Assembly: GCA_034090805.1 (NCBI GenBank) | Contig: JAXDRV010000104.1 | Coordinates: 1-64,000 of the forward strand | DNA from: Ornithomonoglobus_A sp034090805 | GTDB taxonomy: Bacteria > Bacillota > Clostridia > UBA1381 | Direction of reading: 5' to 3' | DNA: 64,000 nucleotides | Position numbers and translations under genes: made by a program | Part shown: piece after piece, positions 25,926 through 33,224 of the stretch | How the letters are laid out: each line of letters opens with the position of its first letter | How positions within the stretch are numbered: position 1 is the stretch's first letter | The notes under the pieces: generated by a model | Seen by the model: only the letters and a program-made list of their open reading frames with translations | The model's database searches: none | Told to the model about the DNA's origin: nothing

Positions 25926-26677
25926 TAAATTTCCTCTTTCCTGACTGATGTATTTGCCGTCTGCTGACTTATAATAAAATCCTGTGTTTCCTCGTCATAG
26001 TCGGCTCGTATTTTACTTAGCTTTATCATCTCTAATACCGCAAGGAACGTGGCTATCATTTCCGGCTTTGAGTCCTCCTCGCCGAACAGGCTCTGAAACT
26101 CCACTCTCCCGCTGTGCGAAAGACGCTTGCATATCTTTTCCACCATATCGTCAACGGAGACCTTCTCCCTGCCGACAATTCCCGAAAATGCACGTCTTTC
26201 GGGAGCGGCCTTGCGTATGCGCCTTGCGAGAATATTGTTAAAAGCGTCAAGCAGCTCGCTTGTTTGATGACTGCGGCTGTATTCGGGCACGGGAAATTTA
26301 ATCTTTTCCTCCTCCCGAAACACCATGTATCTCGTTGAAAATTCGCTTTTCCTGAGCTCATGTGACGCTTCCTTGAACTTCTGGTATTCCTCGAGCCGCC
26401 TTGCAAGCTCCTCTCTCGGATCCTCCTCGTCCTCGTCCTCCTCGTCCTTGGGCAGGAGCATACGTGATTTTATCAGCAAAAGCTGCGCCGCCATGACAAG
26501 GAACTCACTTGTATTTTCAAGCCGGCTTTCCTCGATTCCCTCAATCGCCTCAAGATACTGCGCCGTTATCTCCACAATCGGAATATCGTATATACTCACC
26601 TTATTCTTTTTTATCAGAGTAAGCAGCAGGTCAAGCGGCCCCTCAAAGGATTCAAGCTTATATGAAATTTCATCCAT
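25925..26677 (-). CDS. scpA: Segregation and condensation protein A
   Basis: ScpA is the kleisin that bridges SMC heads and binds ScpB. The 250-residue protein has the N-terminal motif LESFEGPLDLLLTLIKKNKV and IYDIPIVEITAQYLEAI. LVMAAQLLLIKSRMLLP is followed by an acidic run (EDEDEEDPREE). A C-terminal winged-helix region (VEFQSLFGEEDSKPEMIATF) is present. It lies between the M50 peptidase gene (12 nt) and scpB. Confidence 0.95.
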   Translation of the reverse strand: MDEISYKLESFEGPLDLLLTLIKKNKVSIYDIPIVEITAQYLEAIEGIEESRLENTSEFLVMAAQLLLIKSRMLLPKDEEDEDEEDPREELARRLEEYQKFKEASHELRKSEFSTRYMVFREEEKIKFPVPEYSRSHQTSELLDAFNNILARRIRKAAPERRAFSGIVGREKVSVDDMVEKICKRLSHSGRVEFQSLFGEEDSKPEMIATFLAVLEMIKLSKIRADYDEETQDFIISQQTANTSVRKEEI

Positions 26678-26689
26678 TAATCAACCCTC

Positions 26690-27349
26690 TTAAACAATAA
26701 AATTAATCAATCTTCCGACTATGCCCACCATTCCTCTGTAAAGCACGCTCACACCCGTGCCTATGACGGTATCGAACACACCGGTAAGAGCCAGCAGCAT
26801 AATTAAAATCATGCTGTAGCGTTCAAGGCTCATAAGCTTGTAGTACGCATTGTCCGGCAGGAACATACTCACCACGCGCGAGCCGTCAAGCGGCGGTATC
26901 GGAATAAGATTAAACACCGCAAAGCCGAGATTTCGCACCACAAAAAGCTGCGCAATATACGACAGTGTATTCATAAATCCGCTCTTTGCTCCAAGCTTTA
27001 CTCCTATCAGCGCAATAACGCCGAATACCAAAACTCCCGCAAACGCAAGCAGCAAATTCATTACAGGCCCCGCAATTCCGACAAGTGCCATACCCTTTTT
27101 CCTATCCTTATAATACATCGGGTTTACCACTACCGGCTTCGCCCAGCCGAATCCCGTCAAAATCATCAGCAGCGTTCCGTAAAGGTCAAGGTGCGCCATG
27201 GGATTGAGCGTCATGCGTCCGCTACGCTCCGGAGTCGGGTCGCCGAGCTTTCCCGACACCCACCCGTGCGCTACCTCATGAAATGTAAGTGCAATCAGCG
27301 TTATCGGAACGCTGATAATAATCGATTTTAAATTAAATAATCCAAGCAT
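26690..27349 (-). CDS. Site-2-protease-like M50 family membrane metallopeptidase
   Basis: A 219-residue polytopic protein of the YwhC/M50B type. The zinc motif FHEVAHGWV (HExxH) lies near 20 and the third-ligand region NLIPIPPLDGSRV near 150. Four to six hydrophobic segments are visible. The start MLGLFN follows ACGGAGGAA closely; an upstream in-frame start has no SD. These proteases cleave membrane-embedded substrates; the target is unknown. The gene is commonly found next to scpAB in Firmicutes. Confidence 0.88.
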   Translation of the reverse strand: MLGLFNLKSIIISVPITLIALTFHEVAHGWVSGKLGDPTPERSGRMTLNPMAHLDLYGTLLMILTGFGWAKPVVVNPMYYKDRKKGMALVGIAGPVMNLLLAFAGVLVFGVIALIGVKLGAKSGFMNTLSYIAQLFVVRNLGFAVFNLIPIPPLDGSRVVSMFLPDNAYYKLMSLERYSMILIMLLALTGVFDTVIGTGVSVLYRGMVGIVGRLINFIV

Positions 27350-27387
27350 AAATTCCTCCGTAATTTTACCCTGCGGCATTAAGCCGT

Positions 27388-28731
27388 CTATAAATTGAAA
27401 AATTTTGACGCTATGCTGAAATATATCATTATACAGCCTGCGTCGACTATTGTCGTAATAATCGGCGATGCCATAACCGCCGGGTCAAGGCGGCATTTTT
27501 TGGCAAGCATGGGCAGCGTACAGCCTATGACCTCCGCCATTATAACCGTACCGATAATGGAAAGCGATATGACCACAGCAAGCAGCGGATTACGGTAAAA
27601 TATCAGTATCCGCAGTCCGTTCACCACCGCAAGAGCGGCACTTAAAAGCAGCGATATTCGAAATTCCATCCACAGTACCTTGAAAAAGTCCTTGAGCTTT
27701 ATTTCATCTATTGACATACCTCGTATTATCATGGTCGAGCTCTGCGCTCCGCAGTTACCGCCCGTACCCATCAGCATCGGTATAAACGACACGAGTATCG
27801 GCACGCTCTTAAATGCGTTTTCATAGCTTGTCAAAATTGCTCCCGTAAGAGCCGCACTCAGCATCAGCACCAAAAGCCACACTATACGGTTTCTTGCGTG
27901 CTTTATATCCGAGGTTCTGAAATAGCTCTCCTCCGCCGGAGCCATAGCCGCCATTATCTCAATATCCTCGGTTGCCTCTTCCTGCATTACATCGATAGCA
28001 TCGTCGAACGTAACAATTCCCACAAGCCGCATTTCATCGTCAACAACAGGCATCGTCACGAAGTCGTAGCGGTTCATTTTTTTCGCCACATCCTCCTTGT
28101 CGTCCATCGTATTGACGTACACGGGAGTTGTGTCCATTATGTCGTTTATCTTTTCGTCCTCATCGGAAAGCAGCAGAGCTTTTACCGATATATACCCCAT
28201 AAGCTGCCTGTTATTGTCGGTAACATAGCAGGTGTATATCGTTTCAGTAGCCGTTATCTTGCGGCGTATACGCTTTATCGCCTCGTTTACCGTCATTTCC
28301 GGCCGCAGCGAGATGTACTCCGTTGTCATCATGCTGCCTGCGCTGTCCTCAGGATATTTCAGTATCTCGTTTATCATCTTACGCTTTTCCGGATCGGCAT
28401 TCTGCAAAATGCGATTTACCACGTTCGCCGGCATCTCGTCAACAATGTCCGCCGCATCGTCAACGTAAAGCTCGTCTATGACCTCCTTAAGCTCGCTGTC
28501 CGAAAAGCCGTGTATCAAAAGCTCCTGCCGCTCCGGCTCCATAAGCGCAAACGTGTCCGCCGCCAGATCCTTGGGCAGCAGCCTGAAAAGTGCAGGCAGC
28601 GACTCCTCCGATATCCCCGAAAACAAATCGGCTATGTCCGCCTCGTTAAATTCCGAAAGCAAATCTCTGAGCGTTCGGTACTTTTTCGCCTTATATAAGC
28701 TCTCTATAGTATTTTCCAACGAAATTGCCAT
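27388..28731 (-). CDS. mgtE: Magnesium transporter MgtE
   Basis: A 447-residue Mg2+ channel. It has an MgtE N domain (LRDLLSEFNEADIADLFSGI; FSDSELKEVIDELYVDDAADI) and two CBS domains, about 135-255 (MTTEYISLRPEMTVNEAI; VVDDEMRLVGIVTFDDAIDV). A five-helix membrane domain follows with PMLMGTGGNCGAQSSTMI near 330. Length matches the family. The AAAGGAGTG SD lies 3' of family-1 element copy 3, which fills most of the leader. No M-box (Mg2+ riboswitch) was recognised. Confidence 0.95.
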   Translation of the reverse strand: MAISLENTIESLYKAKKYRTLRDLLSEFNEADIADLFSGISEESLPALFRLLPKDLAADTFALMEPERQELLIHGFSDSELKEVIDELYVDDAADIVDEMPANVVNRILQNADPEKRKMINEILKYPEDSAGSMMTTEYISLRPEMTVNEAIKRIRRKITATETIYTCYVTDNNRQLMGYISVKALLLSDEDEKINDIMDTTPVYVNTMDDKEDVAKKMNRYDFVTMPVVDDEMRLVGIVTFDDAIDVMQEEATEDIEIMAAMAPAEESYFRTSDIKHARNRIVWLLVLMLSAALTGAILTSYENAFKSVPILVSFIPMLMGTGGNCGAQSSTMIIRGMSIDEIKLKDFFKVLWMEFRISLLLSAALAVVNGLRILIFYRNPLLAVVISLSIIGTVIMAEVIGCTLPMLAKKCRLDPAVMASPIITTIVDAGCIMIYFSIASKFFNL

Positions 28732-28755
28732 ACCGAATCACTCCTTTGTCAATAT

Positions 28756-28910
28756 TACTCTATGTTCTGCCGCTTTTCGGCAACACAAATCGTAATGTGG
28801 AAAAGAAGCAAGCAGATTGCCGCTCGAAGCGACGCCGACGTATGAGTATACTTCAAGTCGCTGAGGGTGGCAAGATGCGCCGCTTATTTTTCACATTACT
28901 CCTACTATAG
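28756..28910 (-). promoter_or_regulatory. Family-1 leader element, copy 3 (short form), upstream of mgtE
   Basis: The closing inverted repeat is AATGTGGAAAAGAAGC (28794-28809) and GCTTATTTTTCACATT (28882-28897). On the minus strand it holds CGAC-TTGAA-GTAT-ACTC-ATAC-GTCG, a GTCGCT-TCG-AGCGGC hairpin and a final TGCCG/CGGCA hairpin. It starts about 10 nt after the predicted transcription start. A GTG frame (28853-28894; VKNKRRILPPSAT) follows AGGAG. TAGGAGTAAT and TAGAGTAAT flank it as imperfect direct repeats. Confidence 0.72.
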
Positions 28911-28939
28911 ATTATACCCCAATATACGCCTCTTGTCAA
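28911..28939 (-). promoter_or_regulatory. Consensus sigma-A promoter of mgtE
   Basis: On the minus strand TTGACA (28934-28939), 17-nt spacer, TATAAT (28911-28916), a perfect consensus. Transcription would begin near 28904, so the leader consists almost entirely of family-1 copy 3. Confidence 0.75.
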
Positions 28940-29055
28940 TTTTATTTTTGTAAATATTCTGTGTTTTGCGTAAAATATCGACACATATTTATCGGTTTGT
29001 ACAATATGACAGTTTTATTACAATTAAATTACAAATTCTTAACCAATATTACATG

Positions 29056-29084
29056 ATGACAAATCGAAAAAAATGTTTTATAAT
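29056..29084 (+). promoter_or_regulatory. Promoter of the lipoprotein gene
   Basis: ATGACA (29056-29061), 17-nt spacer, TATAAT (29079-29084), about 50 nt before the start codon. The rest of the 406-nt mgtE/lipoprotein gap is A/T-rich with no gene. Confidence 0.6.
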
Positions 29085-29137
29085 AATAGATATGATAGTT
29101 TAGCGGATACGGTTATGGAAGGGACAAGCGGAGCAAA

Positions 29138-29512
29138 ATGAAAATCAGGAAACTTTTGGCAGCGGTATTATCGCTGGGAATCGCCGCAGGGATAAGCTCC
29201 TGCGGAAAAACGACAAAATCACCTTATGATTTTTCACTCGTGAACAATTTAGGCAGTTCGGTCACTGAGGTATATATTTCGGAAAGCACAAGCGAGGGCT
29301 GGGGGGATAATCTTCTCGGCACTTCGGCGCTTGAAAACGGGCGCAAGCTTGAGCTTACGTTTTCGGGCGAGCAGCCGTCGACCTCTGTTTTCGACATTGC
29401 GGTTTTGACGGCGGCGGGAACGGAATATCAATTCAAATCGGTTGATCTGAATACGGCGAAAATTGTCACAATACAAATGCAGGACGGCGCACCGGTTGCG
29501 TCAATACAATAA
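29138..29512 (+). CDS. Small predicted lipoprotein
   Basis: A 124-residue secreted protein. A basic N-terminus and hydrophobic helix (KLLAAVLSLGIAAGI) lead to the lipobox ISSC, so Cys22 is the likely lipidated residue. The mature part looks all-beta and contains VNNLGSSVTEVYISESTSEG and WGDNLLGTSALENG. This pattern recurs in small bacterial proteins of unknown role. It is monocistronic, with its own promoter and a strong terminator. No function is assigned. Confidence 0.75.
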   Translation: MKIRKLLAAVLSLGIAAGISSCGKTTKSPYDFSLVNNLGSSVTEVYISESTSEGWGDNLLGTSALENGRKLELTFSGEQPSTSVFDIAVLTAAGTEYQFKSVDLNTAKIVTIQMQDGAPVASIQ

Positions 29513-29544
29513 CATATGCCGGTTACAACAGCATTACGATAAAG

Positions 29545-29587
29545 CAGACGGCGGCAGAGCAAAGGCTCTGCCGCCGTCTGTTATTTT
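29545..29587 (+). terminator. Rho-independent terminator of the lipoprotein gene
   Basis: A perfect 16-bp stem, CAGACGGCGGCAGAGC / GCTCTGCCGCCGTCTG, with an AAAG loop, followed by TTATTTTC. Confidence 0.88.
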
Positions 29588-29605
29588 CATTTAGTTATTT
29601 TCACT

Positions 29606-29687
29606 TAATAGGAAGCTTCTCGCTTTCCTATCGGCAAAAAGTCTTTCTGTCATAACGCAGCGGCAATTACGACAGTGGCTTTTTATC
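29606..29687 (-). repeat. Degenerate family-3 Y-Z repeat at the amylase 3' end
   Basis: On the plus strand a Y-like hairpin (ATAGGAAGC...GCTTTCCTAT) is followed by a Z-like unit, AAAAAGTC ... GACAGTGGCTTTTTATC. The amylase TAA stop is within the GATAAAAAG end of the unit, the same arrangement as at lgt and mgsA. Confidence 0.55.
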
Positions 29688-30993
29688 TTTCCATTTTCCA
29701 AAATCTCACGCTGTACGGCGGCAGCTCGCTGCCTCCTCCGAAGTCGTGCGGCTCACCCGTGATAAGATCAACCGCCGTGCCGCAGCCTGCGTCAAAGTGG
29801 CATACCACAGGCTCTGCGTCCGCATTTACCGCCACAAGCACACGCTCATTATCCGTTTTTCTTTCAAATATACAGTGCTTGTTTTGCAGCACAACCGAAC
29901 GAAAAGTACCATTGATAAGAGCGTCGCTGCCCTTATGCGCCGCCGCAAGCCTTGAGATAAACTCAGTCAGCTCGTTTTCCTCCGGCTTGTCAAAGCAGGC
30001 TCTCAAGGCCGGATCGCCCTCGCTCTTATTCGCCTTTGCGCCCCATTCGCTGCCGTAATAAACGCAAGGTATACCGGGCATACCGAAAATCATTCCGTAT
30101 ACAAGCGGAAGATGCTTTTCGTTTGTCAGAATGCTCGCAATTCTCGAAACATCATGGTTGTCGACAAAGCTCAAAAGATGCTTTCCCTTATACAGCGTCC
30201 AGTTTTCCGGTCCGAACTGCCGCATAAGCGAGTGAACAATCTCAAACATATTCATCGAATTAAAGCTTGAGTATACTCCCTTGTAACATTCGTAATTCGT
30301 GCAGCTGTGGCACATTTCATCATTGACAAAGCGGTTATAATCACCGTGCAGCAGCTCGCCTATAAGCACAAAATCCTCCTTAAGCTGCGAGGTAAACGCT
30401 CTTAAGCGCTTTAAAAAGTCAAAATCAAGACAATAAGCAACATCAAGCCGCAGTCCGTCAATGTCAAATTCCTCAACCCACTGCTTAACGGCTCCCAAAA
30501 TATGCTCGACCACCTCGTTATTTCTGAGATTCAGCTTCACAAGGTCGTAATTCCCCTCCCAGCCCTCGTACCAAAGGCCGTCATTATAGGAAGAATTTCC
30601 GTAAAAATCTATATTGAACCAATCCTTATACCTTGAATTTTCCCTGTTCCTCAAAACATCTTGAAATGCCCAAAAGCCTCTTCCGACATGGTTGAAAACT
30701 CCGTCAAGCACTACCTTTATGCCGTTTTTGTGAAGTTCATCGCACACCCGCTTGAAATCCTCGTTCGTTCCCAGGCGAACGTCTATCATCTTATAATCAC
30801 GAGTATTGTACCCGTGCGTGTCCGATTCAAAAACCGGCGAAAAATATATCGCATTTGCACCAAGACCCTTGATATGCTCAATCCAATCAAGAACCTTAAG
30901 TATCCTGCTTTTTCCGACACCGTCGTTTTCAAACGGTGCTCCGCAAAAGCCGAGCGGATATATCTGATAAAATACGCTTTCATATGCCCACAT
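29683..30993 (-). CDS. Intracellular GH13-family alpha-amylase/cyclomaltodextrinase-like enzyme
   Basis: A 436-residue GH13 glycosidase without a signal peptide. Conserved regions are VVLDGVFNHVG (I), GLRLDVAYCLD with the nucleophile Asp (II), LIGELLHGDYN with the acid/base Glu (III) and SFVDNHDVSRI (IV). A C-terminal beta domain follows. It probably hydrolyses maltodextrins or glycogen fragments in the cytoplasm, complementing the glg operon. The exact specificity cannot be read. The start MWAYES follows GGGAGG; the upstream in-frame start lacks an SD. Confidence 0.88.
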   Translation of the reverse strand: MWAYESVFYQIYPLGFCGAPFENDGVGKSRILKVLDWIEHIKGLGANAIYFSPVFESDTHGYNTRDYKMIDVRLGTNEDFKRVCDELHKNGIKVVLDGVFNHVGRGFWAFQDVLRNRENSRYKDWFNIDFYGNSSYNDGLWYEGWEGNYDLVKLNLRNNEVVEHILGAVKQWVEEFDIDGLRLDVAYCLDFDFLKRLRAFTSQLKEDFVLIGELLHGDYNRFVNDEMCHSCTNYECYKGVYSSFNSMNMFEIVHSLMRQFGPENWTLYKGKHLLSFVDNHDVSRIASILTNEKHLPLVYGMIFGMPGIPCVYYGSEWGAKANKSEGDPALRACFDKPEENELTEFISRLAAAHKGSDALINGTFRSVVLQNKHCIFERKTDNERVLVAVNADAEPVVCHFDAGCGTAVDLITGEPHDFGGGSELPPYSVRFWKMER

Positions 30994-31031
30994 ACAAAAA
31001 CCTCCCACAATTTTAATTGTTTAATGAATGA

Positions 31032-31060
31032 ATTATACCATAAAAACCGCATAATTGCAA
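31032..31060 (-). promoter_or_regulatory. Promoter of the amylase gene, overlapped by an inverted repeat
   Basis: On the minus strand TTGCAA (31055-31060), 17-nt spacer, TATAAT (31032-31037), with an extended -10 TG. An inverted repeat ACCGCAT/ATGCGGT brackets the -35 and ends in a T-run, so it could be an operator or an upstream terminator. Confidence 0.65.
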
Positions 31061-31120
31061 CAAAAAATGCGGTTGAAAAAATAAAGCGTAAATTTTTTCT
31101 GAAAAATTTTAAAAAAAGTG

Positions 31121-31149
31121 TTGACAAATACCTCTGTATCTGTTATAAT
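31121..31149 (+). promoter_or_regulatory. Consensus promoter of the tRNA operon
   Basis: TTGACA (31121-31126), 17-nt spacer, TATAAT (31144-31149): a perfect sigma-A consensus 33 nt before tRNA-Val. Confidence 0.85.
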
Positions 31150-31181
31150 AAATCTCGTCGTTGAGAGATGACAGACAAAAC

Positions 31182-31257
31182 GGGAGTTTAGCTCAGCTGG
31201 GAGAGCGTCTGCCTTACAAGCAGGATGTCACAGGTTCGAGCCCTGTAACTCCCACCA
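31182..31257 (+). tRNA. tRNA-Val(TAC)
   Basis: Full cloverleaf: acceptor GGGAGTT/AACTCCC, D-stem GCTC/GAGC, anticodon loop CTTACAA (anticodon TAC) and T-arm ACAGG-TTCGAGC-CCTGT. CCA is encoded. First gene of the array. Confidence 0.95.
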
Positions 31258-31281
31258 TTTTTGTCCTTTATCTTTCGATAT

Positions 31282-31358
31282 GGCCCGGTAGTTCAGTTGG
31301 TTAGAACGCCAGCCTGTCACGCTGGAGGTCGTGAGTTCGAGCCTCATCCGGGTCGCCA
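31282..31358 (+). tRNA. tRNA-Asp(GTC)
   Basis: Acceptor GGCCCGG/CCGGGTC, anticodon loop CTGTCAC (GTC), T-arm GTGAG-TTCGAGC-CTCAT, encoded CCA. This GUN-anticodon tRNA is a target for queuosine, whose precursor genes lie 4 kb downstream. Confidence 0.95.
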
Positions 31359-31362
31359 TTTT

Positions 31363-31438
31363 GCCTTTGTAGCTCAGTCGGTAGAGCAAGGGACTGAAAA
31401 TCCCTGTGTCGGCGGTTCGATTCCACCCGAAGGCACCA
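31363..31438 (+). tRNA. tRNA-Phe(GAA)
   Basis: Acceptor GCCTTTG/CGAAGGC with one G-U type pair, anticodon loop CTGAAAA (GAA), T-arm GGCGG-TTCGATT-CCACC, encoded CCA. A 9-bp hairpin (31440-31460, ATTGTCTGC/GCAGACAAT) follows as a likely processing spacer. Confidence 0.95.
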
Positions 31439-31463
31439 CATTGTCTGCTTTGCAGACAATAAT

Positions 31464-31538
31464 GCGGGAGTGGCTCAGTGGTAGAGCGTCACCTTGCCAA
31501 GGTGAACGTCGCGAGTTCGAATCTCGTCTTCCGCTCCA
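31464..31538 (+). tRNA. tRNA-Gly(GCC)
   Basis: Acceptor GCGGGAG/CTTCCGC, anticodon loop TTGCCAA (GCC), T-arm GCGAG-TTCGAAT-CTCGT, discriminator T and encoded CCA. Confidence 0.95.
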
Positions 31539-31547
31539 TCTTAATAC

Positions 31548-31580
31548 AACAAAAGACGCATTCTGCGTCTTTTGTTTATA
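31548..31580 (+). terminator. Terminator-like hairpin inside the tRNA array
   Basis: A 13-bp perfect stem, AACAAAAGACGCA/TGCGTCTTTTGTT, with a TTC loop. Its T-rich right arm makes it resemble an intrinsic terminator placed between tRNA-Gly and tRNA-Cys. Confidence 0.6.
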
Positions 31581-31581
31581 C

Positions 31582-31656
<75 letters not shown>

Positions 31657-31667
31657 TTTTAAAAATC

Positions 31668-31695
31668 GCTGCGGTTATATTAGCCGCAGCTTTTT
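31668..31695 (+). terminator. Rho-independent terminator of the tRNA operon
   Basis: GCTGCGG/CCGCAGC stem followed by TTTTTG, 12 nt after tRNA-Cys. Confidence 0.85.
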
Positions 31696-31738
31696 GTATA
31701 ATAAGCCGTTTTCAAAACAGGCGGAACGGAGGATTATA

Positions 31739-32941
31739 ATGAAGCACGTCAAAAGATTTTTACTGTTTGTTGCCGCACTTGCGGTATGTGCATTGATAAT
31801 CAACGCAAAAACCGATTTCTTCTATAATATATCCACGTACATACCCGCACTTTCGGAATACCCTCTCGTTACAAAAATGATTTCCGACGCATCGGAGGCA
31901 ACAGCGAGTTTTACCTCGTCTATACCGACCATACCCGAAATAATCGCAGATCTGCGCAATGAAGAGCTTCCCGTAGATCCGAGCGATGCCGCACACAACG
32001 CATACATCGCCGACAGTCCGCTGCTGTCGTTTTACCCGCACGAAAATGTCGGTATTCTTGTGAACGATGATGACAGTGTTACGGTTTTCGGCATCGCAGA
32101 AAGCGAATACAAGCGTCATTTGCTTGTGAATTTCTCCGATGCGGACAGCGATGAGCTTTACCGCACGAGCATCACAGTCGGCTCCGACTCCCAATTCGGC
32201 AAGACAATCCCTATTCCGGAAACGGCTCAAAACCGCATGGAGCTTACTGTTTTTTCCGGCGCAAGAGAATACGGACAATACACAAGCTGGGTGCTTAACC
32301 TCGTTCATCTTGTGAGAACACAGGACGGCGGCTGGCAGCTTGAATCCTCTCCTGTTTACGAAAACAACCGCATGATGTACGAAAGAGATAAATCAGTATC
32401 GGAGGCGTTGAAAAGCACTCCGTCAATACAAAGCGACAACGCCTCCATACGCTCGATTGCGGAGCAGCTCACCGAGGGTATGACGAACGACTACGAAAAA
32501 GCCGCGGCACTGCATGACTGGATATGCTCATACGTCTGCTATGACGAGGACGGAATAGTTTCCGAAGAAACAGTCCCCTATTACGCAACGGACGTTGTCA
32601 AAAACAAACGTGCCGTATGTCTTGGCTTTGCAACGCTGTACGCCGCTCTTTGCCGCAGCATAAATATCCCCTGCAACGTCGTTTCGGGGTATGCTCTCGG
32701 CATAGGCGAGGACACCTCCTGGAACAGTGACACAATCGCCACGGATTACCAAAACCACGCATGGAACGAGGTCTACGCAGACGGCAGATGGGTTATAGTC
32801 GACACTACATGGGACAGTCAGAACAGAATCAAAAACGGCGAAACCACCGGCACGGACGAAATCTCCCACCTGTATTTCGATTCCAATCTGTACTTTTTCT
32901 CGCAAACACATAAGATATTGGAATACTCAAAAAGAAGATAA
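31739..32941 (+). CDS. Membrane-anchored transglutaminase-like domain protein
   Basis: A 400-residue protein with an N-terminal hydrophobic segment (FLLFVAALAVCALIINA, about 7-23) that is a signal or anchor. A beta-rich middle region follows, then a transglutaminase-core domain near 250-380. Cys in KRAVCLGFATLYAALC, His in NHAWNEVY and Asp in WVIVDTTWDSQ match the Cys-His-Asp triad of papain-like transglutaminase folds. It probably acts at the cell surface, as a protease or crosslinker of wall-associated protein. The SD is ACGGAGGA. It is monocistronic, and its own promoter is unclear just after the tRNA terminator. Confidence 0.83.
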   Translation: MKHVKRFLLFVAALAVCALIINAKTDFFYNISTYIPALSEYPLVTKMISDASEATASFTSSIPTIPEIIADLRNEELPVDPSDAAHNAYIADSPLLSFYPHENVGILVNDDDSVTVFGIAESEYKRHLLVNFSDADSDELYRTSITVGSDSQFGKTIPIPETAQNRMELTVFSGAREYGQYTSWVLNLVHLVRTQDGGWQLESSPVYENNRMMYERDKSVSEALKSTPSIQSDNASIRSIAEQLTEGMTNDYEKAAALHDWICSYVCYDEDGIVSEETVPYYATDVVKNKRAVCLGFATLYAALCRSINIPCNVVSGYALGIGEDTSWNSDTIATDYQNHAWNEVYADGRWVIVDTTWDSQNRIKNGETTGTDEISHLYFDSNLYFFSQTHKILEYSKRR

Positions 32942-33017
32942 TCAAAAACAGTACGGTTTTCGATTTTAAAAAAAAAAGTTAGCCTTATGCAACATTTATG
33001 CAAAATACGAGTAAAAC

Positions 33018-33038
33018 AGCCGCCTTTTGCGGCTTTTT
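33018..33038 (+). terminator. Terminator of the transglutaminase-like gene
   Basis: AGCCGC-CTTTT-GCGGCT stem followed by TTTTAT. Confidence 0.8.
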
Positions 33039-33145
33039 ATTCATTTTTGACGAATAATTAAACATTGCACAAAAATTTTTTTGAAATTTTGTTTATTTTT
33101 TTGTTGCAATCACAGTAAAAATCTGATAAAATATATTTTGAAATT

Positions 33146-33174
33146 TTAACACAGAGCAACAATGATAGTATAAT
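33146..33174 (+). promoter_or_regulatory. Promoter of gdhA
   Basis: TTAACA (33146-33151), 17-nt spacer, TATAAT (33169-33174), about 50 nt before the gdhA start. Confidence 0.7.
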
Positions 33175-33224
33175 GCAACATTAATGTGTTAAAAAAATCA
33201 TATTGTTAAGGAGGAGTTTTGTTT

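Noticed and set aside
27898..28698. Plus-strand frame of 266 codons within mgtE
   Set aside because: Antisense shadow, rich in His and Arg, no SD.
28732..28910. M-box (Mg2+) riboswitch before mgtE
   Set aside because: The leader is filled by the family-1 repeat; I could not see M-box landmarks, and the same element precedes genes unrelated to Mg2+.
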